In this document: positions 22,715 to 30,136 of the stretch, one piece after another
Numbering within the stretch: the stretch's first letter is position 1
Layout: every line of letters starts with the position of its first letter
NCBI RefSeq assembly: GCF_036173125.1
Contig: NZ_CP108054.1
Span: 5,456,001-5,520,000 of the forward strand
Length of the DNA stretch: 64,000 nucleotides
Direction of reading: 5' to 3'
Source of the DNA: Streptomyces sp. NBC_00286
GTDB lineage: Bacteria; Actinomycetota; Actinomycetes; Streptomycetales; Streptomycetaceae
Translations under genes and position numbers: made by a program
The notes under the pieces: generated by a model
What the model was told of the DNA's origin: nothing
What the model saw: the letters and a program-made list of their open reading frames with translations, nothing else
Database searches by the model: none

Positions 22715-24057
22715 CGCCCTTCACCTCCCGAGCGGTTGGTACTACTGCTGCTGTTACGTGTGCCGGCATGGGGGGTGTTCGCCGGGCTGTTGCGCGGCGG
22801 GGGTGCTGCGGCTGGTACGGATCCGCCTCCTCCATTGGAGGACGGGCGCGTGCTGTGGGCGGCGACTCCGCCGGAGGCCGGGTTGGAGGGGCGGGGGCTG
22901 CTTTGGTTGCCGCCCTGGTTGCCGCCGCCGTTGTTGTCGGCGCGGGTGCTGTGGGTCTTGATGCCCTGGGCGACGAGGGTGGCCGGGGAGCTGATGACGG
23001 CCGCGGCCTTGCCTTCGGCGCCCTGCATGATGCGGTTGTTGCGGGAGTTGGCGATCTCGTCGCCGAAGCCCGGCACGAAGCGGTAGATCATCGCGCTGGC
23101 GAAGATGGCCAGCAGGATGATGGAGAGGCCGGAGACGACGGCGGAGAATGCGTCCGGTCCGTCCTCGGCGGACAGGGCGCCCGCGAGGCCGAGCACGATC
23201 ACGATCACCGGCTTCACCAGGATCACCGCGATCATGATGCCCGCCCAGCGGCGGACGTGGCCCCACAGGTTCTTGTCGACGAGGCCCGCGTATACGACGG
23301 TCCCGAGCAGCGCGCCCACGTAGAGGAGGGCGGCTCGGATGACCAGCTCCAGCCACAGGACGCCCGCGGCGAGGATGGACACCAGGGAGACGACGATCAG
23401 CATGATCGGGCCGCCGCCGATGTCCTCGCCCTTCTCCAGGGCGCCGGAGAAGTTGCCGAAGAAGGTGTCCGTCTGGTTGCCGGTCGACTGGGCCAGGACT
23501 TCTGATACGCCGTCGGTTGCCGACACGACCGTGTAGAGGATCAGCGGCGTGAAGGCCGAGGCCAGCACGGTCAGCCAGAGGAAGCCGATCGCCTCCGAGA
23601 TGGCCGTGGTGAGCGGCACGCCTCGTACGGCCCGCTTGGCGACCGCGAGCAGCCAGAGGACGAGGGTGAGGATCGTCGAGGCCGCGAAGACGACGGCGTA
23701 CTGCTGGAGGAACTTGGGGTTCGTGAAGTCGACGCCGGCTGTTTCTTTGACGGCTTCGCTGAGCTTGTCGATGGTCCAGGAGGCGGCGTCGGCGCAGCCT
23801 TTGGCCAGGGAGGAGAGGGGGTCGAGGGTGGAGGTGGGGTCGGTTAGGGAGGGGCTGCCTCCGGGGCTGCTGTTGTCGCCGGGATCGCTCTCGCAGATCC
23901 TCTTGGCCTCGCCGGAGAGGAGGCCGCAGTTGTTGTCGGACGGCGTGGGCGTAGGCGTGGGGGCCGCTACAGCCCGCGTGGCCAGCAGGACGACGACGGT
24001 TTGTACGGCTGCGAGGGTTGCCGTGCCCTTGAGCACGCGGTGTGGGCTACCGGGCAT
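22711..24057 (-). CDS. TrbL/VirB6-like polytopic membrane protein
   Basis: The 448-residue protein starts with a signal-like helix (LAAVQTVVVLLATRAVA). About six transmembrane helices follow between residues 110 and 345, and a hydrophilic Gly/Ser/Asn-rich tail (GNQGGNQSSP) ends it. This topology and its place in the operon fit the VirB6/TrbL channel component. Its start overlaps the end of the VirB8-like gene by 11 bases. No enzyme motif is visible. Confidence 0.7.
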   Translation of the reverse strand: MPGSPHRVLKGTATLAAVQTVVVLLATRAVAAPTPTPTPSDNNCGLLSGEAKRICESDPGDNSSPGGSPSLTDPTSTLDPLSSLAKGCADAASWTIDKLSEAVKETAGVDFTNPKFLQQYAVVFAASTILTLVLWLLAVAKRAVRGVPLTTAISEAIGFLWLTVLASAFTPLILYTVVSATDGVSEVLAQSTGNQTDTFFGNFSGALEKGEDIGGGPIMLIVVSLVSILAAGVLWLELVIRAALLYVGALLGTVVYAGLVDKNLWGHVRRWAGIMIAVILVKPVIVIVLGLAGALSAEDGPDAFSAVVSGLSIILLAIFASAMIYRFVPGFGDEIANSRNNRIMQGAEGKAAAVISSPATLVAQGIKTHSTRADNNGGGNQGGNQSSPRPSNPASGGVAAHSTRPSSNGGGGSVPAAAPPPRNSPANTPHAGTRNSSSSTNRSGGEGR

Positions 24058-24889
24058 ACGTGAACCCTCCGTACTCTTCGACGGCCTTGGTCATGTCATC
24101 GGCCGTTGACGCGGTTTGGTCGCGTCCGACGGGGACCGGCCCGTCCTTCTGCTTGTAGTCGATGACCTTCCAGTCGTCGCCGACCCACTTCAGCTCGTAC
24201 GTCGTCGTGTACCAGCTCTCGGTGACGGGGTTCCTGGAGCCGTCCCCGGAGAGGCCGAAAAGCGACGTGTACCAGACCTCGACGGAGGCGCTCTCGGCGC
24301 CGGCGGACTTGGCTTTGGTGCCGACCGGAATGATGCGCGAGACGAAGGTCTGGCCTCGCGGTGCGTCACCGTTCTTGTCCAGGCCGATGTTGGTCAGGAA
24401 CTTCTCGCTGGAGTACGCCTTGTCGATGCTGGTCTGACGCTCGGCGGCGACGTCAGGGGCGTACACCGCCTCGACGATCTCGCGCCGCCGGTCAGCGTCG
24501 AACATCTCGGCGGAGCCCAACGCCACCGCATAGTTCGCCGCCGCCGACTCCGCCCCCTGCCCATCCTGCGCGAACCCCGAAGGAATCCCCCCGGCCTTCG
24601 TCTTAACGGGCTGCTCCCCGGACGCGGCCGTAGGCGCCGCCTCCGCTCTCTCCCCGCCTTCGTCCGACGAACCGGAATCGCCGCCGCCACGGTTCGCGAA
24701 GGCGATGGCCGCGATCAGGAGGACCACCACGCCCACCACCGTGATGAGGCTGCGGGAGGACGAACGGCCGCCGCGGCGTGCGCCGCCGTAGACGTCGCCG
24801 GCGCTGTCGGGGTAGCGCGTACGGGTCTGGCCGGAGCCCCCGTATCCGCCGTTGTCGCCGCGCGAACCGTGCTCGTCGCCGAGACTCAT
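24047..24889 (-). CDS. VirB8/TcpC-like bitopic membrane protein
   Basis: The 280-residue protein has a charged, Gly-rich cytoplasmic N-terminus, one transmembrane helix at about residues 47-65 (LITVVGVVVLLIAAIAFA), an Ala/Glu-rich linker and an extracytoplasmic domain of ~170 residues. That domain ends in WYTTTYELKWVGDDWKVIDY, which looks like the NTF2-like fold of VirB8/TcpC scaffolding proteins. The ATG at 24889 overlaps the stop of a 33-codon gene by four bases. The assignment rests on topology, predicted fold and operon context. Confidence 0.65.
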   Translation of the reverse strand: MSLGDEHGSRGDNGGYGGSGQTRTRYPDSAGDVYGGARRGGRSSSRSLITVVGVVVLLIAAIAFANRGGGDSGSSDEGGERAEAAPTAASGEQPVKTKAGGIPSGFAQDGQGAESAAANYAVALGSAEMFDADRRREIVEAVYAPDVAAERQTSIDKAYSSEKFLTNIGLDKNGDAPRGQTFVSRIIPVGTKAKSAGAESASVEVWYTSLFGLSGDGSRNPVTESWYTTTYELKWVGDDWKVIDYKQKDGPVPVGRDQTASTADDMTKAVEEYGGFTYAR

Positions 24890-24987
24890 GCCGCGTACGC
24901 CCCTTCAACCTCGTGCTGGACCGCGTAGTCGTAGTACGACGGTAGCCGCGCTGCTTCCTTCGCGGGCGCGGTGTGGTGACTCGACAT
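24886..24987 (-). CDS. 33-residue protein encoded at the head of the VirB8-like gene
   Basis: A short frame from ATG 24987 encodes MSSHHTAPAKEAARLPSYYD followed by YAVQHEVEGAYAA. It stops in an ATGA overlap with the VirB8-like start. The codon third positions are strongly GC-biased, as in the neighbours. The four-base overlap is the same coupling used at 22711-22714. The peptide is soluble, with a Tyr-rich centre. The Shine-Dalgarno match is weak (TGAGG about 13 bases upstream). No function is recognised; a small T4SS-associated factor or a coupling leader are both possible. Confidence 0.5.
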   Translation of the reverse strand: MSSHHTAPAKEAARLPSYYDYAVQHEVEGAYAA

Positions 24988-25078
24988 CAGGGAAACGCAA
25001 CCTCAGCCGGTGGGCACGTCGGACGGGTGGGTTGGAGGGAACCGGGCGCACCCGGCCGGGTCAACGGGCCGGGCGGGC

Positions 25079-25387
25079 CTACACGGCCATTCCGTACACG
25101 ATGGTGAACAGCGTGCCCAGTGAGCCGATGATGAAGACTCCGGTGAGACCCGCGATGATGAGGCCCTTGCCCTGTTCCGCACTGAAGGTGTCGCGCAGGG
25201 CCGTCGCGCCGATACGCTGCTTGGCCGCGCCCCAGATCGCGATGCCGAGGCAGAGCAGGATGGCGACCGCCATCACGACTTCGATCATCACTCGGGCTTC
25301 GTTGCCCAAGTCGCCGAACGGGCCCCAGTCCGGGGCGATTCCGCCGATGATCGTGGTGATGTCGCCCTCTTCGGCTGCGAAGAACAT
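25079..25387 (-). CDS. VirB2/TrbC-like small membrane protein (pilin-like)
   Basis: The 102-residue protein has two transmembrane helices (about 36-53, VVMAVAILLCLGIAIWG, and 76-98, LIIAGLTGVFIIGSLGTLF) separated by a short basic loop (KQRIGATALRD). It is the first sizeable gene of the T4SS-like operon. Size and topology resemble mature VirB2/TrbC pilins, although no cleaved leader is evident. I chose the ATG at 25387; an in-frame GTG at 25396 is possible. About 90 bases separate it from the 33-codon gene. Confidence 0.6.
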   Translation of the reverse strand: MFFAAEEGDITTIIGGIAPDWGPFGDLGNEARVMIEVVMAVAILLCLGIAIWGAAKQRIGATALRDTFSAEQGKGLIIAGLTGVFIIGSLGTLFTIVYGMAV

Positions 25388-25833
25388 GTAAGTCACCGCC
25401 CCTTGTGGGTAGTTCCGTATCCCCTGCCTCCGCGCAGAGGTCAGGCATCATTGTCGCCGACGATGACGCTGTCGTATGTCGACTTGGCGTCATTGATTGG
25501 CGGGTTTCGTACGTACGGCTTGCCGCCGGCCCTCGGGAACCCGTGCGGTGCGTGGGACGGTATGCAAGTAGTAGTACAGTCACTCTGTGTATCACGGCAG
25601 GTCACGCCGGGCAATGAAGTACTTCCGGAACCTGCTGTGTGGTTCCGTCGTCGACCCCCTCTACGCGACGGCCGACTACTCCGCCCCGCCTTCGTGAGTC
25701 CGCTCACGTCCCATGTGCGCCGGTCCGTCGAGACGATGCCCTCTGGGTCGTTGCGTCTCCTGGTGTGTAGACGCCGCCCGTTCCGGCTTCGCGAAGGCTA
25801 TCTCGATGTGGCGGTGGGGGAGCTGTCGGGGTG
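25388..25833. promoter_or_regulatory. intergenic region upstream of the T4SS-like operon
   Basis: This ~446-base stretch has no convincing gene. A 27-codon frame on the plus strand (25614-25697, MKYFRNLLCGSVVDPLYATA and seven more residues) follows a TACAGT hexamer (25575-25580). It has a weak ribosome-binding site, so I do not call it. The part nearest 25400 presumably holds the promoter of the minus-strand operon, but no hexamer pair stands out. Confidence 0.4.
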
Positions 25834-26640
25834 TCAGGAGTGGGGCTCCGGGGCAGGGTCTGCGGTCCGGGTCGTCCACGGTGTCAGGTCGGGGCGTTTG
25901 GCCGTACGTCCGTCTCCCGAGGAGCGGCCCCTCAGGCGCCGCCAGAGCCATGGGCCCAGGAAGCCCAGCGCCCAGCGTGTGTCGGCGGTCAGGGTGCGCA
26001 GGGCGGGGACGGGGGCGAGCGGTGGCAGCGGGGCGTACCAGTCCTCGTGGCCCGGCAGGCCGAGGGTGTGGGCCATGCCCTCGGCGATGCGGGTGTGGCC
26101 GAGTGGGCTTGCGTGGATGCGGTCCTGGCTCCAGAGGCGGGGGTCGGTGGTGACGGGGTGTGGGAACACGTCCAGGACGGCGACTCCGTGGCGCTCCGCG
26201 GCTGCGCGCAGGCGGGAGTTGAGGTCGAGGACTCGGGGCAGTGCGCGGCGCGTGAGCGGGGAGAGCTTGCCCATGTCGGGGTACGTGACGGTGGCCACCT
26301 GGGCGCCTGCCTCGGTGAGTCTCGCGAACATCTCCTCTATGTCTGCCATGACTCGGTCGGCGTTGAAGCTGGGGCGCAGTACGTCGTTCATGCCGGCCAC
26401 CACGGTTGCCAGGTCCGGCTTGAGCGCCAGGGCTGGGGCGAGCTGTTCCGCCTTGATCTCGGCGGTCACTTTTCCGCGTACGGCGAGATTGGCGTACGTG
26501 AGGTCTGGCTGGCCTTCCGCCAGGAATTCTGCGAGGCGGTCTGCCCAGCCTCGGTACCCGATTGCCTCGTCGCCGTCGCCGATGCCCTCGGTTTGGCTGT
26601 CGCCGATGGCTACGTATCTCGTGTACGGGTGCGTGGTCAT
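25834..26640 (-). CDS. SGNH/GDSL-type hydrolase (esterase or lipase)
   Basis: The 268-residue protein has block I AIGDSQTEG with Ser15, a block III VAGMNDV with the oxyanion Asn, and block V DRIHASPLGH with the catalytic Asp and His. These define the SGNH hydrolase fold. No signal peptide is seen, so it is probably cytoplasmic. The C-terminus is an Arg/Pro-rich tail. It is bounded by GC-rich repeat sequence on its upstream side. The ester substrate cannot be predicted. Confidence 0.87.
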   Translation of the reverse strand: MTTHPYTRYVAIGDSQTEGIGDGDEAIGYRGWADRLAEFLAEGQPDLTYANLAVRGKVTAEIKAEQLAPALALKPDLATVVAGMNDVLRPSFNADRVMADIEEMFARLTEAGAQVATVTYPDMGKLSPLTRRALPRVLDLNSRLRAAAERHGVAVLDVFPHPVTTDPRLWSQDRIHASPLGHTRIAEGMAHTLGLPGHEDWYAPLPPLAPVPALRTLTADTRWALGFLGPWLWRRLRGRSSGDGRTAKRPDLTPWTTRTADPAPEPHS

Positions 26641-27035
26641 GGAGTTGAGCCTGGGGCTCGGGTTTGGCTGGCGTCAATGTGGCGTTCGCTGTGCGGTTCG
26701 CTGGTGGGGGGTTCTTTCCCCAGTCCCGCCCCTTCCCGAAACTGGGGCTGCGCCCCAGACCCCCGCCAGGGGGTGGTGGGTGACACTGCGTGTCGCGGCT
26801 GCGGGTTTGATGTGGCTTGTCGCGCCCACGCGGCGGAGCCGCAAATAGATACAGCCTCGCGCCCCTAAACGGGCGTCGCTGCTGGTCGCTCCCCCACTCT
26901 CGGCTGCTCCCCCACTCTCGGCTTCGCTCGAGCGGGGGGACCCCCATGAGCGGGGGGACCCCCATCGCGGCGGATCCGCAAATGTCACAGCCCCGCGCCC
27001 CTGGAAAAGCAAAGCCTGCGACTTTCCCGCGTCCC
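26641..27035. repeat. GC-rich repetitive intergenic region
   Basis: About 395 bases without a gene. Short motifs such as CTCCCCCACTCTCGGCT (repeated near 26890-26925) and GGGGGGACCCCCAT (two copies near 26934-26966) recur in tandem. A related block occurs at 59540-59590 in this window. These look like dispersed streptomycete intergenic repeats that can fold into GC-rich hairpins and end transcription of the AraC gene. Confidence 0.55.
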
Positions 27036-27980
27036 TTACGGGGCGTACCCGCCGGGAAGTGACCGGCGGCGGAACTCCCGTGGGGAGAGGCCGAATTCGC
27101 TTTTGAAGACTCTGCCGAAGTAACTCGGGTCGGTGATGCCCCAGCGGGCCGCCACGGCGTACGCCGGGACATCGGCCAGGGCGGGGTCGGCCAGGTCCTG
27201 GCGGATGCGGCTCAGGCGCCGTTGCCGGATGTGGTCGCCGAGTGTCTCCCCTCGATGCTGGAACAGGGCGTGCAAGGAGCGGACCGAGATGTGGTGGGCG
27301 GCGGCGATCCGGGCGGGCGAGAGTTCTTCGGTCAGGTGCCGGTCGATGTGTTCCAGGACGCGCAGCAGCCGGTGCGCGTGCGCAGGGGGCGTGTGCCGGC
27401 CTGCGTACTCGCGGACGAGGGTCCGGAGAACGCCGGTCACGTGCTCGCCCATCTCCCCTTTCGACAGCGGTCCGAGGCGATGACCGCGGTCGGCGAGTTC
27501 GACGAGCATTGAGGAGAGGATCCGGCCGCCGGGGGAAGACGTGAGCTCCTGGGCGACCATCGCGTCGGGGGTCTGCTGCAGGAGCGTGCTCGTGCCCGGG
27601 TCGAGTCTCATCAGGAACCAGCGGTAGTCGCGACCGAGGTCGAGACGGAACCGACGCCCGCCGCCGTAGAGGACGAAGTCGCCCGGGGACAGGGCGCATT
27701 GGCGGCCGTTCTGTTCGATCGTCACCTCTCCGGCCAGAAGCACCCCGACCAGGGAGTCGATTCCCACAGGGGAGACCGACGCGTGCGGCACGACCTGCGC
27801 CCGCTGCTCGCCGGCGATGTCACACGTGGTGATCGCGCCGAACCGCTCCGCCCGCAGCTCGGCGGCCCAGGGCGTCGCCGTCTTGACCAGTACGGCGTCG
27901 GACGCCCTGGCGCGGTCGTTGGACACGGTGTCCAGGTAGCCGAAGACGAGGGTGCCGTCCGTCCGGGCTTCGAGAGGCAT
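27036..27980 (-). CDS. AraC-family transcriptional regulator
   Basis: The 314-residue protein has a cupin-like N-terminal sensing half (AraC-binding-like; LSPGDFVLYGGGRRFRLDLG) and a C-terminal double helix-turn-helix at about residues 210-310 (RIAAAHHISVRSLHALFQH and AARWGITDPSYFGRVFKSEF). The start at 27980 (MPLEARTDG) has a strong Shine-Dalgarno GAGGAGGAA. It is divergent from the livHKM-like operon with an inverted repeat between. In other actinobacteria regulators of this type control amidase or nitrile pathways, which suits the amidase at the end of that operon; the link is inferred. Confidence 0.85.
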   Translation of the reverse strand: MPLEARTDGTLVFGYLDTVSNDRARASDAVLVKTATPWAAELRAERFGAITTCDIAGEQRAQVVPHASVSPVGIDSLVGVLLAGEVTIEQNGRQCALSPGDFVLYGGGRRFRLDLGRDYRWFLMRLDPGTSTLLQQTPDAMVAQELTSSPGGRILSSMLVELADRGHRLGPLSKGEMGEHVTGVLRTLVREYAGRHTPPAHAHRLLRVLEHIDRHLTEELSPARIAAAHHISVRSLHALFQHRGETLGDHIRQRRLSRIRQDLADPALADVPAYAVAARWGITDPSYFGRVFKSEFGLSPREFRRRSLPGGYAP

Positions 27981-28002
27981 CGGTTCCTCCTCTGCACTCC
28001 AG

Positions 28003-28025
28003 CACCAGAAGCGTGCGCTCTGGTG
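28003..28025. promoter_or_regulatory. inverted repeat in the AraC/livH intergenic region
   Basis: CACCAGA (28003-28009) and TCTGGTG (28019-28025) are exact reverse complements separated by nine bases. The site lies 22 bases before the AraC start and ~70 bases before the permease start. It is a candidate operator for the divergent pair. Confidence 0.4.
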
Positions 28026-28097
28026 ACAGCACGGCGGCGGGAATTGGCCGATAGTCCCACTCATCCCCGGTCCGCGGAAGTGGAAGGACGTCACCAC

Positions 28098-28973
28098 GTG
28101 GACGTACTCCTGGCCATCCTCACGCTCTTCGGCCTCTACGGGCTCACCACCCTCGGCATGGCCGTGATCTTCGCGGCGACCCGGGTGGTGAACCTCGCGC
28201 AGGGCGACCTCATCATGGTGGGCGCCTACACGGCGGCGGTCCTCACGGGCCCGGCGTTCGGCTGGCGCGTGACCCTCGCCCTGGTGGCGAGTGCACCGCT
28301 GTTGTTGCTGATCGAACGGCTGCTGCTGCGGCGTCCCCTCGCGGACGGGCTGGCGACCATGCTCGTGACCTGGGGTGTCGGCATGGCGTTGCGGCAGGCG
28401 GCGGAGCTGTGGTTCACCTCCACCTCCCGGTCGGTCGATGCGCCGGTCGGCGGCACGGTGACGGTCCTGGGCACGCCCTATCCGGCGTACCGGCTGGTGT
28501 GCGGCCTGATCGCGGTCGCGGTCATCGGGCTGGTGCTGCTCGCCGCCTACCGTACGGACTGGGGCCTGACCCTGCGCGCGGTGGCCGACAACCCGGCCAT
28601 GGCGGCGCTGCTGGGCACCGACCCGCGCCGGCTGCGCACCATCGCGTTCATCGTCGGCGGGCTGCTGGCCGTGCTGGCGGGAGCGCTGTACAGCCCGCTC
28701 CTCGCGGTGAATCCGACCATGGGCTTCGGCCTGCTGGTCCCCGTCTTCTTCGGTCTGCTGCTCAGCCGCCCCGGCGCGCTCGGGACGGCGGCGGGTGCCG
28801 CCCTGGCCATCGCCACGCTGTCGGTGCTGCTGCGCACCTGGCTGACCGACGTGCTGGCCGAGGTCTTCTTCTACCTGATCGTCGTCGCGGTCGCGGCGCT
28901 GCGCTCGCGTCCCTGGATTCGGAGGTACATGTCATGGCTCACACGCGTTCGCGTGCCGGCACGGGCATCCTGA
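28098..28973 (+). CDS. branched-chain amino acid/amide-type ABC transporter permease (LivH-like)
   Basis: The 291-residue membrane protein has about eight transmembrane helices and the LivH-type early motif ATRVVNLAQGDLIMVGAY and late motif RAVADNPAMAALLGTD. It is one of two permease subunits of a high-affinity uptake system. The GTG start at 28098 follows GGAAGGA. Its 3' end overlaps the solute-binding-protein gene by 40 bases. The usual order in such operons is binding protein first, so this order is slightly altered. Confidence 0.87.
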   Translation: MDVLLAILTLFGLYGLTTLGMAVIFAATRVVNLAQGDLIMVGAYTAAVLTGPAFGWRVTLALVASAPLLLLIERLLLRRPLADGLATMLVTWGVGMALRQAAELWFTSTSRSVDAPVGGTVTVLGTPYPAYRLVCGLIAVAVIGLVLLAAYRTDWGLTLRAVADNPAMAALLGTDPRRLRTIAFIVGGLLAVLAGALYSPLLAVNPTMGFGLLVPVFFGLLLSRPGALGTAAGAALAIATLSVLLRTWLTDVLAEVFFYLIVVAVAALRSRPWIRRYMSWLTRVRVPARAS

Positions 28974-30136
28974 CCGCCGCCGCTCTGCTGGCGGTGACCG
29001 GCTGCGGCGGCTCGGCGATCTCGGACACCGGAAGCGACGGGGACGGACCCTTGAAGGTCGGCCTGATCGTGCCGCTCACCGGGCCCGTCTCCTCGACCGG
29101 CAAGGCCCTGCGCAACGCCTTCGAACTGGGCGTCGAGAAGGTCAACGAGGACGGTGGCGTGAACGGCGCGAACGTCGAGTTCGTCGTCGTCGACGACGGG
29201 GGCGACCCGGCCACGTCCACCCAGCTGGCTCGCAGACTCGTCCAGCGGGAAAAGGTGTCGATGCTGTTCGGCACGATCACCGGGGACACGGCCGAGGCCG
29301 TGACCAAGGTCGCCGATGACGCGAAGGTCCCGTTCGGGACGGCGATCCTCGGCGACACCGGGCAGTGCCATCCCTACGCGTGGGGGTTCGGCGAGAGCAC
29401 GCGCCAGCTGCTCACCCCGACCATCCCCGCGCTGCTGGAGAAGTACGGGAAGAGGGTCGCCGTCGTCGGCTCCGACTACAACTTCCCGCACTACTACCTG
29501 CGCGTCGCCAAGGAGCAGGTGAAACGCGCCGGCGGCTCGGTCGTCGGCGAGGAGTTCAGCCCGATCGGGCAGACCGACTGGCAGCCGGTGATCAAGCGGC
29601 TCAAGGCCGCGAAGCCGGATGTGCTGCTGGCCATGGTCGTCGGTTCCGACGCGGTGTCGTTCAGCCAGCAGGCCAAGCAGTTCGGTCTGCTCAGCCCGCA
29701 ACTCGGCTACGACGGCGCTCCGTTGGACAGCGACTACTACCCCGCCCTCAACGCCTTGGTGAACGGCCGTACGCACACCGTGCGCTGGACCGACCGGCTG
29801 GACGACCCGGACAGCCGCGCCTTCGTGGCCGACTACCGGAAGGCGTACAAGTTCAAAGGCCCGATGCCCGAGGTGGCGGGCAACGCGTACTTCGGCATCC
29901 AGTTCTTCCTGGGCGCCGCCGAGAAGGCCGAGAGCGCCGACGGTGAGGCGATCAACACCGAGATCGGGCGGCTGACCTTCGACTCGCCGCTCGGCGAGAA
30001 CACCCGCTTCTCGGCGGCCAATCACATCCTGCAGGCAGACATGTTCCAGGCGACGATCAAGCCGGGTGGAGCGTACGAGGTCAGCCGTGAGCTCGGTCGT
30101 GTCGCCGACACCACACCCATGCCGGGGTGCTCATGA
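28934..30136 (+). CDS. ABC transporter solute-binding lipoprotein (LivK/AmiC-like)
   Basis: The 400-residue protein has a lipoprotein signal ending in LLAVTGC (Cys24) and then a type I periplasmic-binding fold (VGLIVPLTGPVSSTGKALRNA onward, given in full only to show the family start). Conserved parts include KVSMLFGTITG and FQATIKPGGAYEV. It would be anchored outside the membrane and deliver ligand to the permeases. Such proteins bind branched amino acids, urea or short amides; the downstream amidase favours an amide. The start is ATG 28934 with GGAGG 13 bases upstream. It overlaps the next gene by four bases. Confidence 0.85.
   Translation: MAHTRSRAGTGILTAAALLAVTGCGGSAISDTGSDGDGPLKVGLIVPLTGPVSSTGKALRNAFELGVEKVNEDGGVNGANVEFVVVDDGGDPATSTQLARRLVQREKVSMLFGTITGDTAEAVTKVADDAKVPFGTAILGDTGQCHPYAWGFGESTRQLLTPTIPALLEKYGKRVAVVGSDYNFPHYYLRVAKEQVKRAGGSVVGEEFSPIGQTDWQPVIKRLKAAKPDVLLAMVVGSDAVSFSQQAKQFGLLSPQLGYDGAPLDSDYYPALNALVNGRTHTVRWTDRLDDPDSRAFVADYRKAYKFKGPMPEVAGNAYFGIQFFLGAAEKAESADGEAINTEIGRLTFDSPLGENTRFSAANHILQADMFQATIKPGGAYEVSRELGRVADTTPMPGCS

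Noticed and set aside
25614..25697. A 27-codon plus-strand frame after a TACAGT hexamer
   Set aside because: The ribosome-binding site is weak, no overlap or conservation evidence is available, and composition gives no clear support.
26674..27172. Long minus-strand and plus-strand frames across the repeat region and into the AraC gene
   Set aside because: They are frames kept open by high GC, made of low-complexity Arg/Pro, and contain no domain.
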